Assembly: GCF_003711105.1 (NCBI RefSeq)
Contig: NZ_CP023865.1
Location: forward strand, 1,586,001-1,650,000
Source of the DNA: Actinoplanes teichomyceticus ATCC 31121
Lineage (GTDB): Bacteria; Actinomycetota; Actinomycetes; Mycobacteriales; Micromonosporaceae
Length of the DNA: 64,000 nt
Reading direction: 5' to 3'
The position numbers and the translations under genes were made by a program. Shown in pieces: positions 1-8,061 of the stretch. Numbering within the stretch: the stretch's first letter is position 1; each line of letters starts with the position of its first letter. Under the pieces are notes generated by a model that ran no database searches, was not told the DNA's origin, and saw only the letters and a list, made by a program, of their open reading frames with translations.

Positions 1-959
1 ACGGTCGGGTTGGTGAACGCCAGCAGCGACGGCGCGTGGTGCAGCAGGCCACCGATGTACCAGCGGGCGGTGTCGGACAGGCCGGCGTAACCGGTCTCGT
101 CGTAGAACAGCGGCTCGCCGCCGAGCCAGAGGCTCTGGTGGGTGTGCATGCCCGAGCCGTTGTCGCCGAACAGCGGCTTCGGCATGAACGTCACGGTCTT
201 GCCGTGCTCCCAGGCGGTGTTCTTGATGATGTACTTGAACAGCTGCATCTGGTCGCCGGCGTGCAGCAGCGTCGAGAACTTGTAGTTGATCTCGGCCTGG
301 CCGGCGGTGCCGACCTCGTGGTGCGAGCGCTCGACGGTGAAACCGCTCTCGATCAGCCGGCGGCACATGGCGTCGCGCAGGTCGGAGTAGTGGTCGACCG
401 GGGAGACCGGGAAGTAGCCGCCCTTGAACGCGGTCTTGTAACCGCGGTTGCCGCCGGCCTCCTCACGGCCCGAGTTCCACGCGCCCTCGATCGAGTCGAT
501 GTAGTAGAACGCCTGGTGCGCGGAGGTCTCGTGGCGGATCGAGTCGAAGATGTAGAACTCCGCCTCGGCGCCGAAGTAGGCGGTGTCGGCGATGCCGCTG
601 GACGCCAGGTACGCCTCGGCCTTCTTGGCCACGTTCCGCGGGTCACGCGAGTACGCCTCGCGGGTGAACGGGTCGTGGATGAAGAAGTTCAGCGCCAGGG
701 TCTTCTGCGCGCGGAACGGGTCGACGAAGGCGGTGGCGACGTCCGGCAGCAGCATCATGTCGGACTCGTGGATGGCCTGGAAGCCGCGGATCGAGGACCC
801 GTCGAACGCGAGACCGTCGGTGACCACGCTGTCGTCGAACGACTCCACCGGGATGTTGAAGTGCTGCATCACGCCGGGGAGGTCACAGAAACGTACGTCG
901 ACGAACTTGACGTCCTCGTCTTTGAGGTATCGCAGGAGTTCCTCGGGATTGGCGAACAC
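1..959 (-). CDS. glnA: Type I glutamine synthetase, N-terminal part (cut by window edge)
   Basis: Makes glutamine from glutamate, ammonia and ATP in the cytoplasm. The visible 319 codons read as the N-terminal beta-grasp domain and the first part of the catalytic domain of a bacterial GS-I, including the EAEFYIFD and [12 protein letters not shown] signatures. The C-terminus, including the adenylylation-site region, lies beyond the left edge. The GTG start at 957-959 is preceded by AGGAGG at good spacing and gives the usual [11 protein letters not shown] opening. The gene is divergent from the RDD gene, and a double GlnR box lies 83-120 nt upstream, so nitrogen control by GlnR is expected. Identity is secure; only completeness cannot be judged. 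Confidence 0.97.
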   Translation of the reverse strand, partial: MFANPEELLRYLKDEDVKFVDVRFCDLPGVMQHFNIPVESFDDSVVTDGLAFDGSSIRGFQAIHESDMMLLPDVATAFVDPFRAQKTLALNFFIHDPFTREAYSRDPRNVAKKAEAYLASSGIADTAYFGAEAEFYIFDSIRHETSAHQAFYYIDSIEGAWNSGREEAGGNRGYKTAFKGGYFPVSPVDHYSDLRDAMCRRLIESGFTVERSHHEVGTAGQAEINYKFSTLLHAGDQMQLFKYIIKNTAWEHGKTVTFMPKPLFGDNGSGMHTHQSLWLGGEPLFYDETGYAGLSDTARWYIGGLLHHAPSLLAFTNPT

Positions 960-1025
960 ACGTCCTCCTGGCACAGTTTTCCGATACCGGGCGGCATGGG
1001 CCGCCACCTGGCAAGGCTGGTCGCG

Positions 1026-1031
1026 ACGTTA
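1026..1031 (-). promoter_or_regulatory. Likely glnA -10 box (TAACGT)
   Basis: TAACGT on the minus strand fits the TAnnnT pattern and would give a leader of about 60 nt. It lies directly downstream of the GlnR box, the arrangement expected for a GlnR-activated promoter. Confidence 0.5.
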
Positions 1032-1041
1032 TGGGTACGGA

Positions 1042-1079
1042 GTTGCCCCGGCGTATCCCTATTGTTTCCGCCGTGTTAC
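1042..1079 (-). promoter_or_regulatory. Double GlnR box upstream of glnA
   Basis: On the minus strand the site reads GTAAC-n6-GAAAC-n6-GATAC-n6-GCAAC, with exact 6-nt spacers. This matches the actinobacterial GlnR consensus gTnAC-n6-GaAAC in two tandem copies. It ends about 10 nt upstream of the likely glnA -10 box. Confidence 0.85.
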
Positions 1080-1137
1080 GCAACCGGTTGATCAGGCACG
1101 CCCCGAGCGTGAGGCCGACCTGAAGGACCCTATCGCG

Positions 1138-1143
1138 TAGGCT
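1138..1143 (+). promoter_or_regulatory. -10 box of the RDD gene; leaderless start
   Basis: TAGGCT ends 8 nt before the GTG start at 1152 and no ribosome binding site is present, so the transcript probably begins at or next to the start codon. Confidence 0.5.
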
Positions 1144-1151
1144 CGGCGGTC

Positions 1152-1547
1152 GTGGCAGCTTCCGCGAACGACGCACCCGTGGCCCCGGCCGGCCGGGAAC
1201 CGGCCGGTGGCGGGCAACGGCTGGTCGCGTTGCTCATCGACTGGGTTCTCTGCCTGCTGCTGGCCAGCCTGTACGCCAGCCCGTACCGGGCGCAGTGGCC
1301 GCCGGTCGTGCTGCTGGTCCTGCTGAACACCGTCTTCATCGGGCTGTTCGGCGAGACGCCGGGGATGCGCCTGGCCCGGGTCCGCTGCGTGTCGTACGCC
1401 GACGGCGGGGCGATCGGCCTGCTCCGCGGCCTTGGCCGCGCGGTCCTGCTGGCCCTGCTGATCCCCGCGCTGATCGCCGACGCACAGGGCCGGGGAGTGC
1501 ACGACCGGGTGGCCGGCTCGATCGTGGTCCGGTCCGGCCGGCGCTGA
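1152..1547 (+). CDS. RDD family integral membrane protein
   Basis: A 131-residue membrane protein with hydrophobic segments at about residues 22-42, 48-66 and 90-110. It has the RDD-family layout: an Arg-containing first segment (GQRLVALLIDW), the GETPGMRLARVR loop and a C-terminal HDRVAGSIVV. The biochemical role of small RDD proteins is not settled. Its place next to glnA and in the glnA-DUF4191-lipA neighbourhood agrees with the conserved actinobacterial locus (the Rv2219A position in M. tuberculosis). The start is set by the leaderless -10 box. Confidence 0.85.
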   Translation: MAASANDAPVAPAGREPAGGGQRLVALLIDWVLCLLLASLYASPYRAQWPPVVLLVLLNTVFIGLFGETPGMRLARVRCVSYADGGAIGLLRGLGRAVLLALLIPALIADAQGRGVHDRVAGSIVVRSGRR

Positions 1548-1553
1548 CCGGCC

Positions 1554-3683
1554 TCACCGCTCCGGCCCGAGGATCCGGCCGATCTCCGGCTCCGGCGCCG
1601 GTCGCTCGCGCCGGCCGGTCACCACGCCGCCGCCCGGAGTCCACACCTCGAACGCCTGCCGGTCGGTGACCACACCCGGAGCCTCCGGGTCCGCGCCGCG
1701 GACCGGCGCCGCCTCGCCGGTGATCCGGGGCCGGCCGGGCTCCGGCGGCCCGGTTCCCGGTCCCGCGGCGCGGCTGCGCAGTCCGTCCGGCACCTCCTCC
1801 AACCGGGACACCCGCGACCCGCCGGGCGGCGGGAGCGGCGCGTTCAGCGTGCCGGGACTCGCGCCGGACCGGGCCTGCACGGCCCCGAACGGGTCACCCC
1901 AGGCGGCGCCGGACCGGGCCGGCGCGGCCCCGGAAACGTCCCCCCGAGCGGTGCCGACCCGGGCCGGGGCGGCCCCGGACAGGTCATCCCGGACGGTGTC
2001 GTCCGGCCGCCGCGCCGGCGGCCGGGCCACAGCCGGATCACCGGGCGGTCCCGGGCGGCTCAGCACCGCAGGCGTGGCGCCGTCCGGTGGGGCGCCGCCG
2101 GACGGGACGGAGCGATGCAGCTCCTCGGCGCTGCCGGGGCGACGCCGGCGGTCACCGGCCGGGTTGATCAGCACCGGCGGCGGCGTGCCGCCCGGCGGGC
2201 GGCCAGAAGTCGCCGCCGGAGCGCCCGCCGTCCGCGCGTCGCGCTCCGGCTCGCCCCGCCCGCGTCCGCCGGCCCGGCCCGGCGGCAGGCCCGGATCCGC
2301 CCCACCCGGATCGCTTCGGCGGCCCGGCGGCGGACCGGGGACGGTCGTGCCTGGATCGCTTCGGCGGCCCGGCGGCGGACCCGGGACGACCGGGCCGGGA
2401 CCGCCCCGGAGACCCGGCGGCGGACCCGGGACGACCGGGCCGGGACCGCCCCGGAGACCCGGCGACACGCCCGGCTCGGCCGGGCCCGGACCGCCCCGGC
2501 GCAGGGTACGGCCGGGTGGCTGGCCGAGGCCCGGTGGTGGCGCCGGCCGCCCGAACGCGGTGCGGGTCAGCTGTCCCGGGTTCGGCAGCAGGGTGCCCGG
2601 CGGGACGGACGGCGGTTGCCGGCCGAGGCTGGGCGGGACGACGTCCCGGTCGGCCGGCCCACCCGGCGCCGGGAACAGCGGCGACGGCCCGGGAACCGGG
2701 AACAGCGGCGCCGGCCCCGGCGCCGCTGGGAACCGACCCGGCGGCGGACCGGGAACGACGCCCGGGGGCGAAGCCGGCAACCGGCCGGGAAGCTGCCCCG
2801 GGAACTGCCCCGGCAGCCGGCCGGGCGGCTCCAGCGGCCGCGTGCCGCCCGGCGCGGCGGGCGCGGACGGCGGGACGACGGGCGGCAGCGCGCCGATCGG
2901 CAGCGCGGGCAGCGTGACCGCACCCACGCCCGGCCGGCCGGCCGGGCCGGTGACCGGGGCGTGGCCGGGCTGGTTGAGCACCACGTTCATCGGCTGGAAC
3001 GGCGGCCCGGCCCCGGCGGTCAGCTCCCGGCTGTACTCCGAGTACTGGTTGGCGTACTTCTGGGCGAGCTCCTGCGCCTGCCGGGTGAACTCCCGCTCGG
3101 CCTCGCGCACCTGCTGCTGGATCTGGAACTTCTCGGCGTCGTCCCAGGTGGTGTTCAGCAGGCGGCCGGGGTCGAGCCACTCGCTCAACCGGCCGGCGAG
3201 GTCCACCCGCTGCGCGTCCCGCAGCGCCTGCCGGTAGCGGCTCATCAGGTCGTCCATCTCGGCCCGCGACTCCGTCGCGACGTCGGTCAGGTGGCGCAGC
3301 GCGGTCAGGTTCCGCTGCGCCGCCTCGATCCAGACGTCCAGGTAGGCCAGCGCCTCGCCCGGGCCCCGCTTCAGGAACATGTCCCGGGCCTGCGGCGACG
3401 CCCAGTCCCGCTGCTGCAGCACCCGGCTGTGGTCGAGCAGGTGGCCGCGGTACCGGGTGAGCACCGTGACGGCGTTCTGCCAGTGATCGCCGAGCACCGA
3501 GATCCGCTCCGGGTGCGCGTTTGCGATCATCCACGCGATCATCTCGATGGTGAGCGGGTTGTGCTCACCGGGCGCCGGGGTGTAGTCGGACTCGTAGGTC
3601 AGTTCCCGGTAGTGCCTCGTCCCGGCGTACGGGCTCACCCCGTAGGCCGGGTCGGCGGTCGCGCCGAAGTACGAGCCGTCCAT
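1554..3683 (-). CDS. Proline/glycine-rich ESX-associated protein, candidate type VII substrate
   Basis: A 709-residue protein. Residues 1 to about 230 are helical and charged (WMIANAHPERI, DHWQNAVTVLTRYRGHL, a long QQQVREAEREFTRQAQEL helix), like the helical N-terminal domains of PPE/EspB-type ESX substrates. The rest is low-complexity Pro/Gly/Arg sequence with repeated PGPPPGRRSDPG-like blocks. No signal peptide or membrane segment is seen. It follows the WXG gene at 3688-4284 with a 4-nt gap, so the two are probably co-transcribed, divergently from the small esx pair. A substrate role is inferred from fold and position; I could not find a clear YxxxD/E export motif. Confidence 0.65.
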   Translation of the reverse strand: MDGSYFGATADPAYGVSPYAGTRHYRELTYESDYTPAPGEHNPLTIEMIAWMIANAHPERISVLGDHWQNAVTVLTRYRGHLLDHSRVLQQRDWASPQARDMFLKRGPGEALAYLDVWIEAAQRNLTALRHLTDVATESRAEMDDLMSRYRQALRDAQRVDLAGRLSEWLDPGRLLNTTWDDAEKFQIQQQVREAEREFTRQAQELAQKYANQYSEYSRELTAGAGPPFQPMNVVLNQPGHAPVTGPAGRPGVGAVTLPALPIGALPPVVPPSAPAAPGGTRPLEPPGRLPGQFPGQLPGRLPASPPGVVPGPPPGRFPAAPGPAPLFPVPGPSPLFPAPGGPADRDVVPPSLGRQPPSVPPGTLLPNPGQLTRTAFGRPAPPPGLGQPPGRTLRRGGPGPAEPGVSPGLRGGPGPVVPGPPPGLRGGPGPVVPGPPPGRRSDPGTTVPGPPPGRRSDPGGADPGLPPGRAGGRGRGEPERDARTAGAPAATSGRPPGGTPPPVLINPAGDRRRRPGSAEELHRSVPSGGAPPDGATPAVLSRPGPPGDPAVARPPARRPDDTVRDDLSGAAPARVGTARGDVSGAAPARSGAAWGDPFGAVQARSGASPGTLNAPLPPPGGSRVSRLEEVPDGLRSRAAGPGTGPPEPGRPRITGEAAPVRGADPEAPGVVTDRQAFEVWTPGGGVVTGRRERPAPEPEIGRILGPER

Positions 3684-3687
3684 CGGA

Positions 3688-4284
3688 TCAGCCCTGTCCC
3701 TTCCCGGCGAACGGGTCGTACGCCGAGGCCACCGTGCCGGTCGGCGCCGGTGCGCCCTCGGGGGCCGGCCGGTCCTGCCCGGGGGTCAGCGTGCCGGGCG
3801 GCCCGTCGCCGTCCGGCACGGCCGGTGCCTCCTGGTAGGTGCGGCCGATCGTCGCGGGCAGGCCGTCCGGGCGGGCCACGGATCTGTCGCCGAAGGCGAA
3901 CCGCACGTCGTCGAGTGAGGCGGCGGACGTGGCGTCGCCGTCCCGGTAGATGTCGGCGATGGTCTGCGCCGCGGCGCCGATGTTGTGCAACGTCCGGCCC
4001 AGCGCGCCGAGGTAGGCGAACAGCTCGGACGCGTTGTTCAGCAGCTGTTGCCGGACCGCGGCGGCCTCGCCGAGCACCCGGCCCTGCCACGCCCGGTGCG
4101 GGGCGTCCGTCAGGGGGGTCAGGTGCGGGAGGTCCTCGGCCAGCTCGACCCCGCGGGCGGCGATCAGCCGCGCGTACTCCCGCAGGCCGTCGAGGTCGAC
4201 GTCGACCGGGGCGGCGTCGCCGGGCCACGGCTGGTCGGTGCTGCGGTACGTCGTCCGGTCGTACGCGTCGGTCCGGTCGCCCAT
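3688..4284 (-). CDS. WXG100-like ESX protein with Pro-rich tail
   Basis: A 198-residue protein. A helix-turn-helix region at about residues 30-115 carries WQG at 66-68 (the WXG turn) and YRDGD at 113-117, which fits the YxxxD/E export motif of type VII substrates. The C-terminal third is Pro/Gly-rich. The ATG at 4282-4284 has AGGAGG upstream at ideal spacing; a longer in-frame reading to 4458 exists but has no such site. It probably forms an operon with the 709-residue gene behind it. It is likely a secreted partner protein; no effector domain is visible. Confidence 0.72.
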   Translation of the reverse strand: MGDRTDAYDRTTYRSTDQPWPGDAAPVDVDLDGLREYARLIAARGVELAEDLPHLTPLTDAPHRAWQGRVLGEAAAVRQQLLNNASELFAYLGALGRTLHNIGAAAQTIADIYRDGDATSAASLDDVRFAFGDRSVARPDGLPATIGRTYQEAPAVPDGDGPPGTLTPGQDRPAPEGAPAPTGTVASAYDPFAGKGQG

Positions 4285-4517
4285 CTGGCGCCTCCTGGTC
4301 ACCTCATGTGCCGTACCGGCCACCGGGGCGGCCCGGCACGACAGCGGGAACGCGGTGGAGTACAGCCGCGCCGCGGCTCCGGTTCGACGGGGTCCGTGGT
4401 GAACCGGACCGGGCCACCGGCGGTACACCGGGGCAGCCCTGCGTCGCGGGGCTCGCATCGACGTTCCGCCGGCTGCTCGCCGAGCGCGCCGGCGCCTGAG
4501 GATCGGGGTGAACCACC

Positions 4518-4871
4518 TTGGCAGGAACTTCCGGCATGGGCCAGGTCCATGCCACGCAGGAACAGCTCAACGCGATGGCGCAGCGCTGCGAGGACACCGG
4601 TCAGCACATCTCCCGCGGCATGGCGCAGGTGCTGGACCGGATCCAGGCGCTCGGCGGCGGCGGCTTCCAGGGCGCGGCCAACAACGCGCTGCAGGACGTC
4701 TCCCTCCAGCTGAACGACGGCCTGTCGAAGATCATGAACGCGCTGGCGGAGCTGGGCGGCAAGATGACCGGCGCCGCCACCCGGTACGGCACCCAGGACG
4801 AGGACGCCGCCCAGTCCATCCGGACCGCGGCCACCGGTGACAGCTCCGTCGTCAGCATCCTGCGCGGCTGA
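4518..4871 (+). CDS. WXG100 family Esx protein (FXG variant)
   Basis: A 117-residue two-helix protein of the EsxA/EsxB class. The turn is F50-Q-G52 instead of W-x-G, and Y90-GTQ-D94 near the C-terminus is the YxxxD export motif, so this is the CFP-10-like, signal-bearing member of the pair. I chose the TTG at 4518 because GGGGTGA lies upstream; the in-frame ATG at 4536 is an alternative. It is followed after 30 nt by the second Esx gene, with which it should form the secreted heterodimer. Confidence 0.85.
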   Translation: MAGTSGMGQVHATQEQLNAMAQRCEDTGQHISRGMAQVLDRIQALGGGGFQGAANNALQDVSLQLNDGLSKIMNALAELGGKMTGAATRYGTQDEDAAQSIRTAATGDSSVVSILRG

Positions 4872-4901
4872 GCGCCCCGAACCAGATCGGAGAGGCCCGA
4901 C

Positions 4902-5186
4902 ATGAGCATCACCTACAACTTCGGACAGATCAACGACGTGGCCGTGGCCATCGGCACCTTCGAGGGGCAGATGGACCAGCAGCTCAACGACCTGTACACG
5001 GCGTTCACCCAGCTGTTCGCCGCGGACTGGACCGGCGCCGCGGGCGAGGCCTGCGACCAGGCCCGGCAGAAGTGGAACCAGGGCGCCACCGAGATCAAGA
5101 CAGCGCTGGCCAGCGTCGGGATGAGGCTCGGCGCGTCCGCGGAGCGGATGCAGCAGATCGACCAGCAGATCGCCGCCGGGATGTGA
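4902..5186 (+). CDS. WXG100 family Esx protein
   Basis: A 94-residue helix-WXG-helix protein with W43-T-G45. The length is typical of EsxA-like proteins. It has no YxxxD/E motif, as expected for the partner without the export signal. GGAGAGG lies upstream of the ATG. It is probably co-transcribed with the preceding Esx gene, and with the mycosin gene 80 nt downstream. Confidence 0.88.
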   Translation: MSITYNFGQINDVAVAIGTFEGQMDQQLNDLYTAFTQLFAADWTGAAGEACDQARQKWNQGATEIKTALASVGMRLGASAERMQQIDQQIAAGM

Positions 5187-5265
5187 GCGGCCGGCCGCCG
5201 GCGCCCGGACCGCCGGCATCCCCGCCCGGCTGACGCCGGGCGGGCCGACCTCGGAGGGGTCCCCC

Positions 5266-6509
5266 GTGCTCACCGCACGCGCAACCGCTGTCCTGCTGGC
5301 CGCGGCGCTGCTCACGGTCGCCGCGCCGGTCCGGCAGCCGGCGGCGTACGCCGCCGGCTGCGCCACCGCCGGTCCGGTCGCATCGACCACGGCGTGGCCC
5401 CGGTCGATGCTCGCGATCGACGCGGTCGCCGCGTTCACCCGGGGCGGCGGTGTCACGGTCGCGGTCCTGGCCACCGGGGTCCGGGCCGACCACCGGCAGT
5501 TCGGCGGCCGGGTGCTGCCCGGCGGTGACGTCACCGGCGGGGCGGGCGCGGCGAACACCGACTGCGCCGGCCTCGGGACCGGAGTGGCCGGGTGATCGCC
5601 GCAGGCCCGCCGGACACCGGCCCGGTCACCGGGCTGGCCCCGCGGGCCACCATCCTGCCGGTGCGGGTGGTGGGAGAAAACGCGGCGTCACGGGACCCCG
5701 CCGACCCCGCCGACCTGGCCCGTGGGGTGGATCTCGCGCTGCGCGGCGGCGCCGAGGTGATCGTCGTCGCCGCGGCCTCCTACCGCGACAGTCCGTCGCT
5801 GCGCGCGGCGGTCGCGGCGGCGGTCGCCCGGGACGTGCCGGTGATCGCCGCGGCCGGGGAGCTCGGCGCGGACCGGGACGGCAACCCGACGCCGTACCCG
5901 GCGGCCCACCCGGACGTGATCGGCGTCGGCGCGATCGACCGGGACGGGCGGATCGCCCCCGGGTCGCCGCACGGCGACTACGTCGACCTGGTCGCCCCGG
6001 GCGTCGCGGTGCCCACCCTGCAGGGCGGCGACGGCCCGGCGGACGCTCTGGCCGAGGCGGACGGCACGGCGCTGGCCGCGGGTTACGTGGGCGCGACGGC
6101 GGCGCTGATCCGCAACCGGCACGGGCGCATGCCGGTCGCCCGGCTGACCCGGCTGCTGACCGCGTCGGCCAGCCCGGCGGCCGGCGGGGACGCGTTCGGC
6201 GCCGGGGTGGTCAACCCGTACGCCGCGGTCACCGGGCGGCTCGCCGAGCAGCCGGCGCGGGCCCTGCCGGCGCTGCCCGCGCCGCCCGCGGACCGCACCG
6301 GGGCGCAGCACCGGCGGCGGGTGGCCGCCTGCGCCGCGACCGCGGTGGCGGCTGTCGCGGTGGGCGCGGTGCTGCTGGCGGCCGCGGCGCTGCGGCGCAG
6401 CCGGCGGCAGGGCTGGCGGCCGGTCCTGGCGGCGCGGCTGCCCACCGACGAGCCGGTCGAGCCGGGGCCGCCGGTCATGCTGCTGGAGCAGCTGGACCGC
6501 TTCGGTTGA
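5266..6509 (+). pseudogene. mycP: Mycosin-type subtilase, frameshifted and lacking all catalytic residues
   Basis: Two overlapping frames (5266-5595 and 5592-6509) together read as one mycosin, the membrane-anchored subtilase of ESX systems: signal peptide (residues 1-30), S8 domain, C-terminal membrane helix (VAVGAVLLAAAAL) and short tail. Continuity is lost at GCCGGGTGATCGCC near 5590; one more G would restore VAGVIAAG. The TGA of frame 1 overlaps a GTG of frame 2, so re-initiation or -1 slippage could still give product. The catalytic Asp is Ala69 (VLATGV), the His is Leu103 (CAGLGTG), the Ser is Ala (DGTALAAGY, codon 6069-6071), and the oxyanion Asn is Glu (AAGEL). It cannot be an active protease of the usual kind. 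It may keep the structural role mycosins have in ESX complexes, or it may be decaying. Confidence 0.8.
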
Positions 6510-6626
6510 CCGGCCCCGCTGGAGCAGCTGGACCGCTTCGGTTGACCGGCCCCGCTGGAGTAGCCGGACCGCTTCGGTTGACCGGCTCCGCTGGAGCAGC
6601 TGGACCGCTCCGGCTGACCGGCCCCG
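6483..6626 (+). repeat. Four 36-bp tandem repeats containing the mycosin 3' end and stop codon
   Basis: Units at 6483-6518, 6519-6554, 6555-6590 and 6591-6626. Unit 1 contains the last eight codons of the mycosin frame (LEQLDRFG) and its TGA; units 2-4 repeat the same codons and stop in the same phase, with a few substitutions. There are no spacers, so it is not CRISPR. Confidence 0.9.
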
Positions 6627-6687
6627 GCTGCGCCGCGGTATCGGACCGGCCGGCCACATCGGCGCCCACCGGCCTGGACCGCGCCGG

Positions 6688-8055
6688 TCAGCCGGTCGTG
6701 ACCGCCGGCCGGGACGCCACCGCCGGGTCCAGCGTCACGCCCTGCGGGATCGTGCCGACCAGCGCGGTGGGCACCTCGGTGGCCGCGCCGGCGGGGTACC
6801 CGAGCCGGCCCAGCGCGTCCGCGTCCGGGACCGGATGTCGTACCCCGAGGTCGGTCACCAGCTGGAAGCCGCCCGAGCCGGGAACGCGGACCAGGGCGAA
6901 ACGGCCTCCCGGGACGCCGACCGCGTCGGCCAGCGCCCGCCCACCGGCGGTGCTGCCGGTGGTCGGCACCGCCACCCGGAGAGCTCCGGCCGCGCCACCC
7001 ACGATGATCGCCGGCGGTTCGGCCGCCGTCCGGGTGACCGCGCAGGCGGTCGTGCCGGCAGCGAGCGCGGCGAGTTGCGGGGCCACCTCCGGCGGCGCTG
7101 CCACGGCGTTCCCGGCGGGCGGCTTGACCTGCGGGTTGCCGCTGATCACGGCGACCGGGACGGGGGTGGGCCGGGCCGGGAAGGCGGCGTTCAGCACGGT
7201 CTGCTGCAGCGCGGTGACGGCCCGCAGGCCGTCGTCCAGCACCAGATAGAACTGGGTGCGGCCGGCGCCGACCTGGACGGCCAGCACGTCGCCGTTGTCG
7301 AAGCCGTCCACCCGCCGCGACGGATCGCCGCGGTTCGGCACCGGCACGGCGGCGATGTCCGCGCCGGCCGGCAGCGCGTTCGACCAGGCCACACCGACCG
7401 GGGTGGCCTCGGCCGCGCCGAACAGCGCCGGCAGGGTGACCGCCGGGTCCCGGATCCGGTGCCGGAAGCCGTGCCAGACGAGCTGGATGTCGTCGCCGCG
7501 CGGGTCGCTCACCAGCAGGCCGCGCTCGCCGAGGGCGGCGCCGGCCGGGCCCGGCGAGCCGACCAGCAGCGCCGACGCCGGGTCACCGCCCGGCGCCGCG
7601 CACATCGCCCAGGGCAGGCCGACCCGCTGACCGGCGGCGGGCAGCGACGCCGGCGCGTTCGGGATGCCGATGGTCACCCCGCGCGGCACCCCGGCCAGCG
7701 CCTTGGCGGCGATCCGGTGAACCGCGGGATTCTGCCGGCCGGCGGCGAGCTTGGCCGAGGTGAGGTTCAGCGCCGGGTTGAGCCGGCCGCCCAGGTAGAC
7801 GAAGCTGGCGCCGGACTCCCGCTCGACGACCACCGAGCCGTCGCTCCTCCACCGGTTGTCGCCGACCCTGGTCAGCAGGCCGTAGACGCCGAACCCGGCG
7901 GCGATCAGGACCGCCACCATCAGCCCGGCGAACAGCGCGCCGGCGCCGCGGCGCAGCGGGGACTGCGCCGGGTCGGTCTCGCGCATCACGAAGGCGGAGA
8001 CCACCCGCTGGTTCCGGAACTGGTACGACTGCAACTGGTCACGACGCGAGGCCAT
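6688..8055 (-). CDS. eccB: Type VII secretion protein EccB
   Basis: A 455-residue core subunit of the ESX membrane complex. The N-terminus MASRRDQLQSYQFRNQRV is the EccB signature, followed by one membrane helix at about residues 41-62 and a large extracytoplasmic domain with two Cys (WAMCAAP and TTACAVT) that could form the EccB disulfide. It lies 6 nt downstream of eccD on the same strand. It is convergent with the mycosin gene across the 36-bp repeats. Confidence 0.95.
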   Translation of the reverse strand: MASRRDQLQSYQFRNQRVVSAFVMRETDPAQSPLRRGAGALFAGLMVAVLIAAGFGVYGLLTRVGDNRWRSDGSVVVERESGASFVYLGGRLNPALNLTSAKLAAGRQNPAVHRIAAKALAGVPRGVTIGIPNAPASLPAAGQRVGLPWAMCAAPGGDPASALLVGSPGPAGAALGERGLLVSDPRGDDIQLVWHGFRHRIRDPAVTLPALFGAAEATPVGVAWSNALPAGADIAAVPVPNRGDPSRRVDGFDNGDVLAVQVGAGRTQFYLVLDDGLRAVTALQQTVLNAAFPARPTPVPVAVISGNPQVKPPAGNAVAAPPEVAPQLAALAAGTTACAVTRTAAEPPAIIVGGAAGALRVAVPTTGSTAGGRALADAVGVPGGRFALVRVPGSGGFQLVTDLGVRHPVPDADALGRLGYPAGAATEVPTALVGTIPQGVTLDPAVASRPAVTTG

Positions 8056-8061
8056 GCCGCC

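Noticed and set aside
1554..3683. Collagen-like or PE-PGRS protein assignment for the 709-residue gene
   Set aside because: Pro/Gly content alone is weak evidence; there is no regular Gly-X-Y triplet and no PE domain.
5580..5600. Programmed -1 frameshift in the mycosin gene
   Set aside because: The site has only GGG before the stop and no typical slippery heptamer or clear stimulatory element by eye. With the lost catalytic residues, decay, re-initiation or read error is at least as likely, so I did not assert it.
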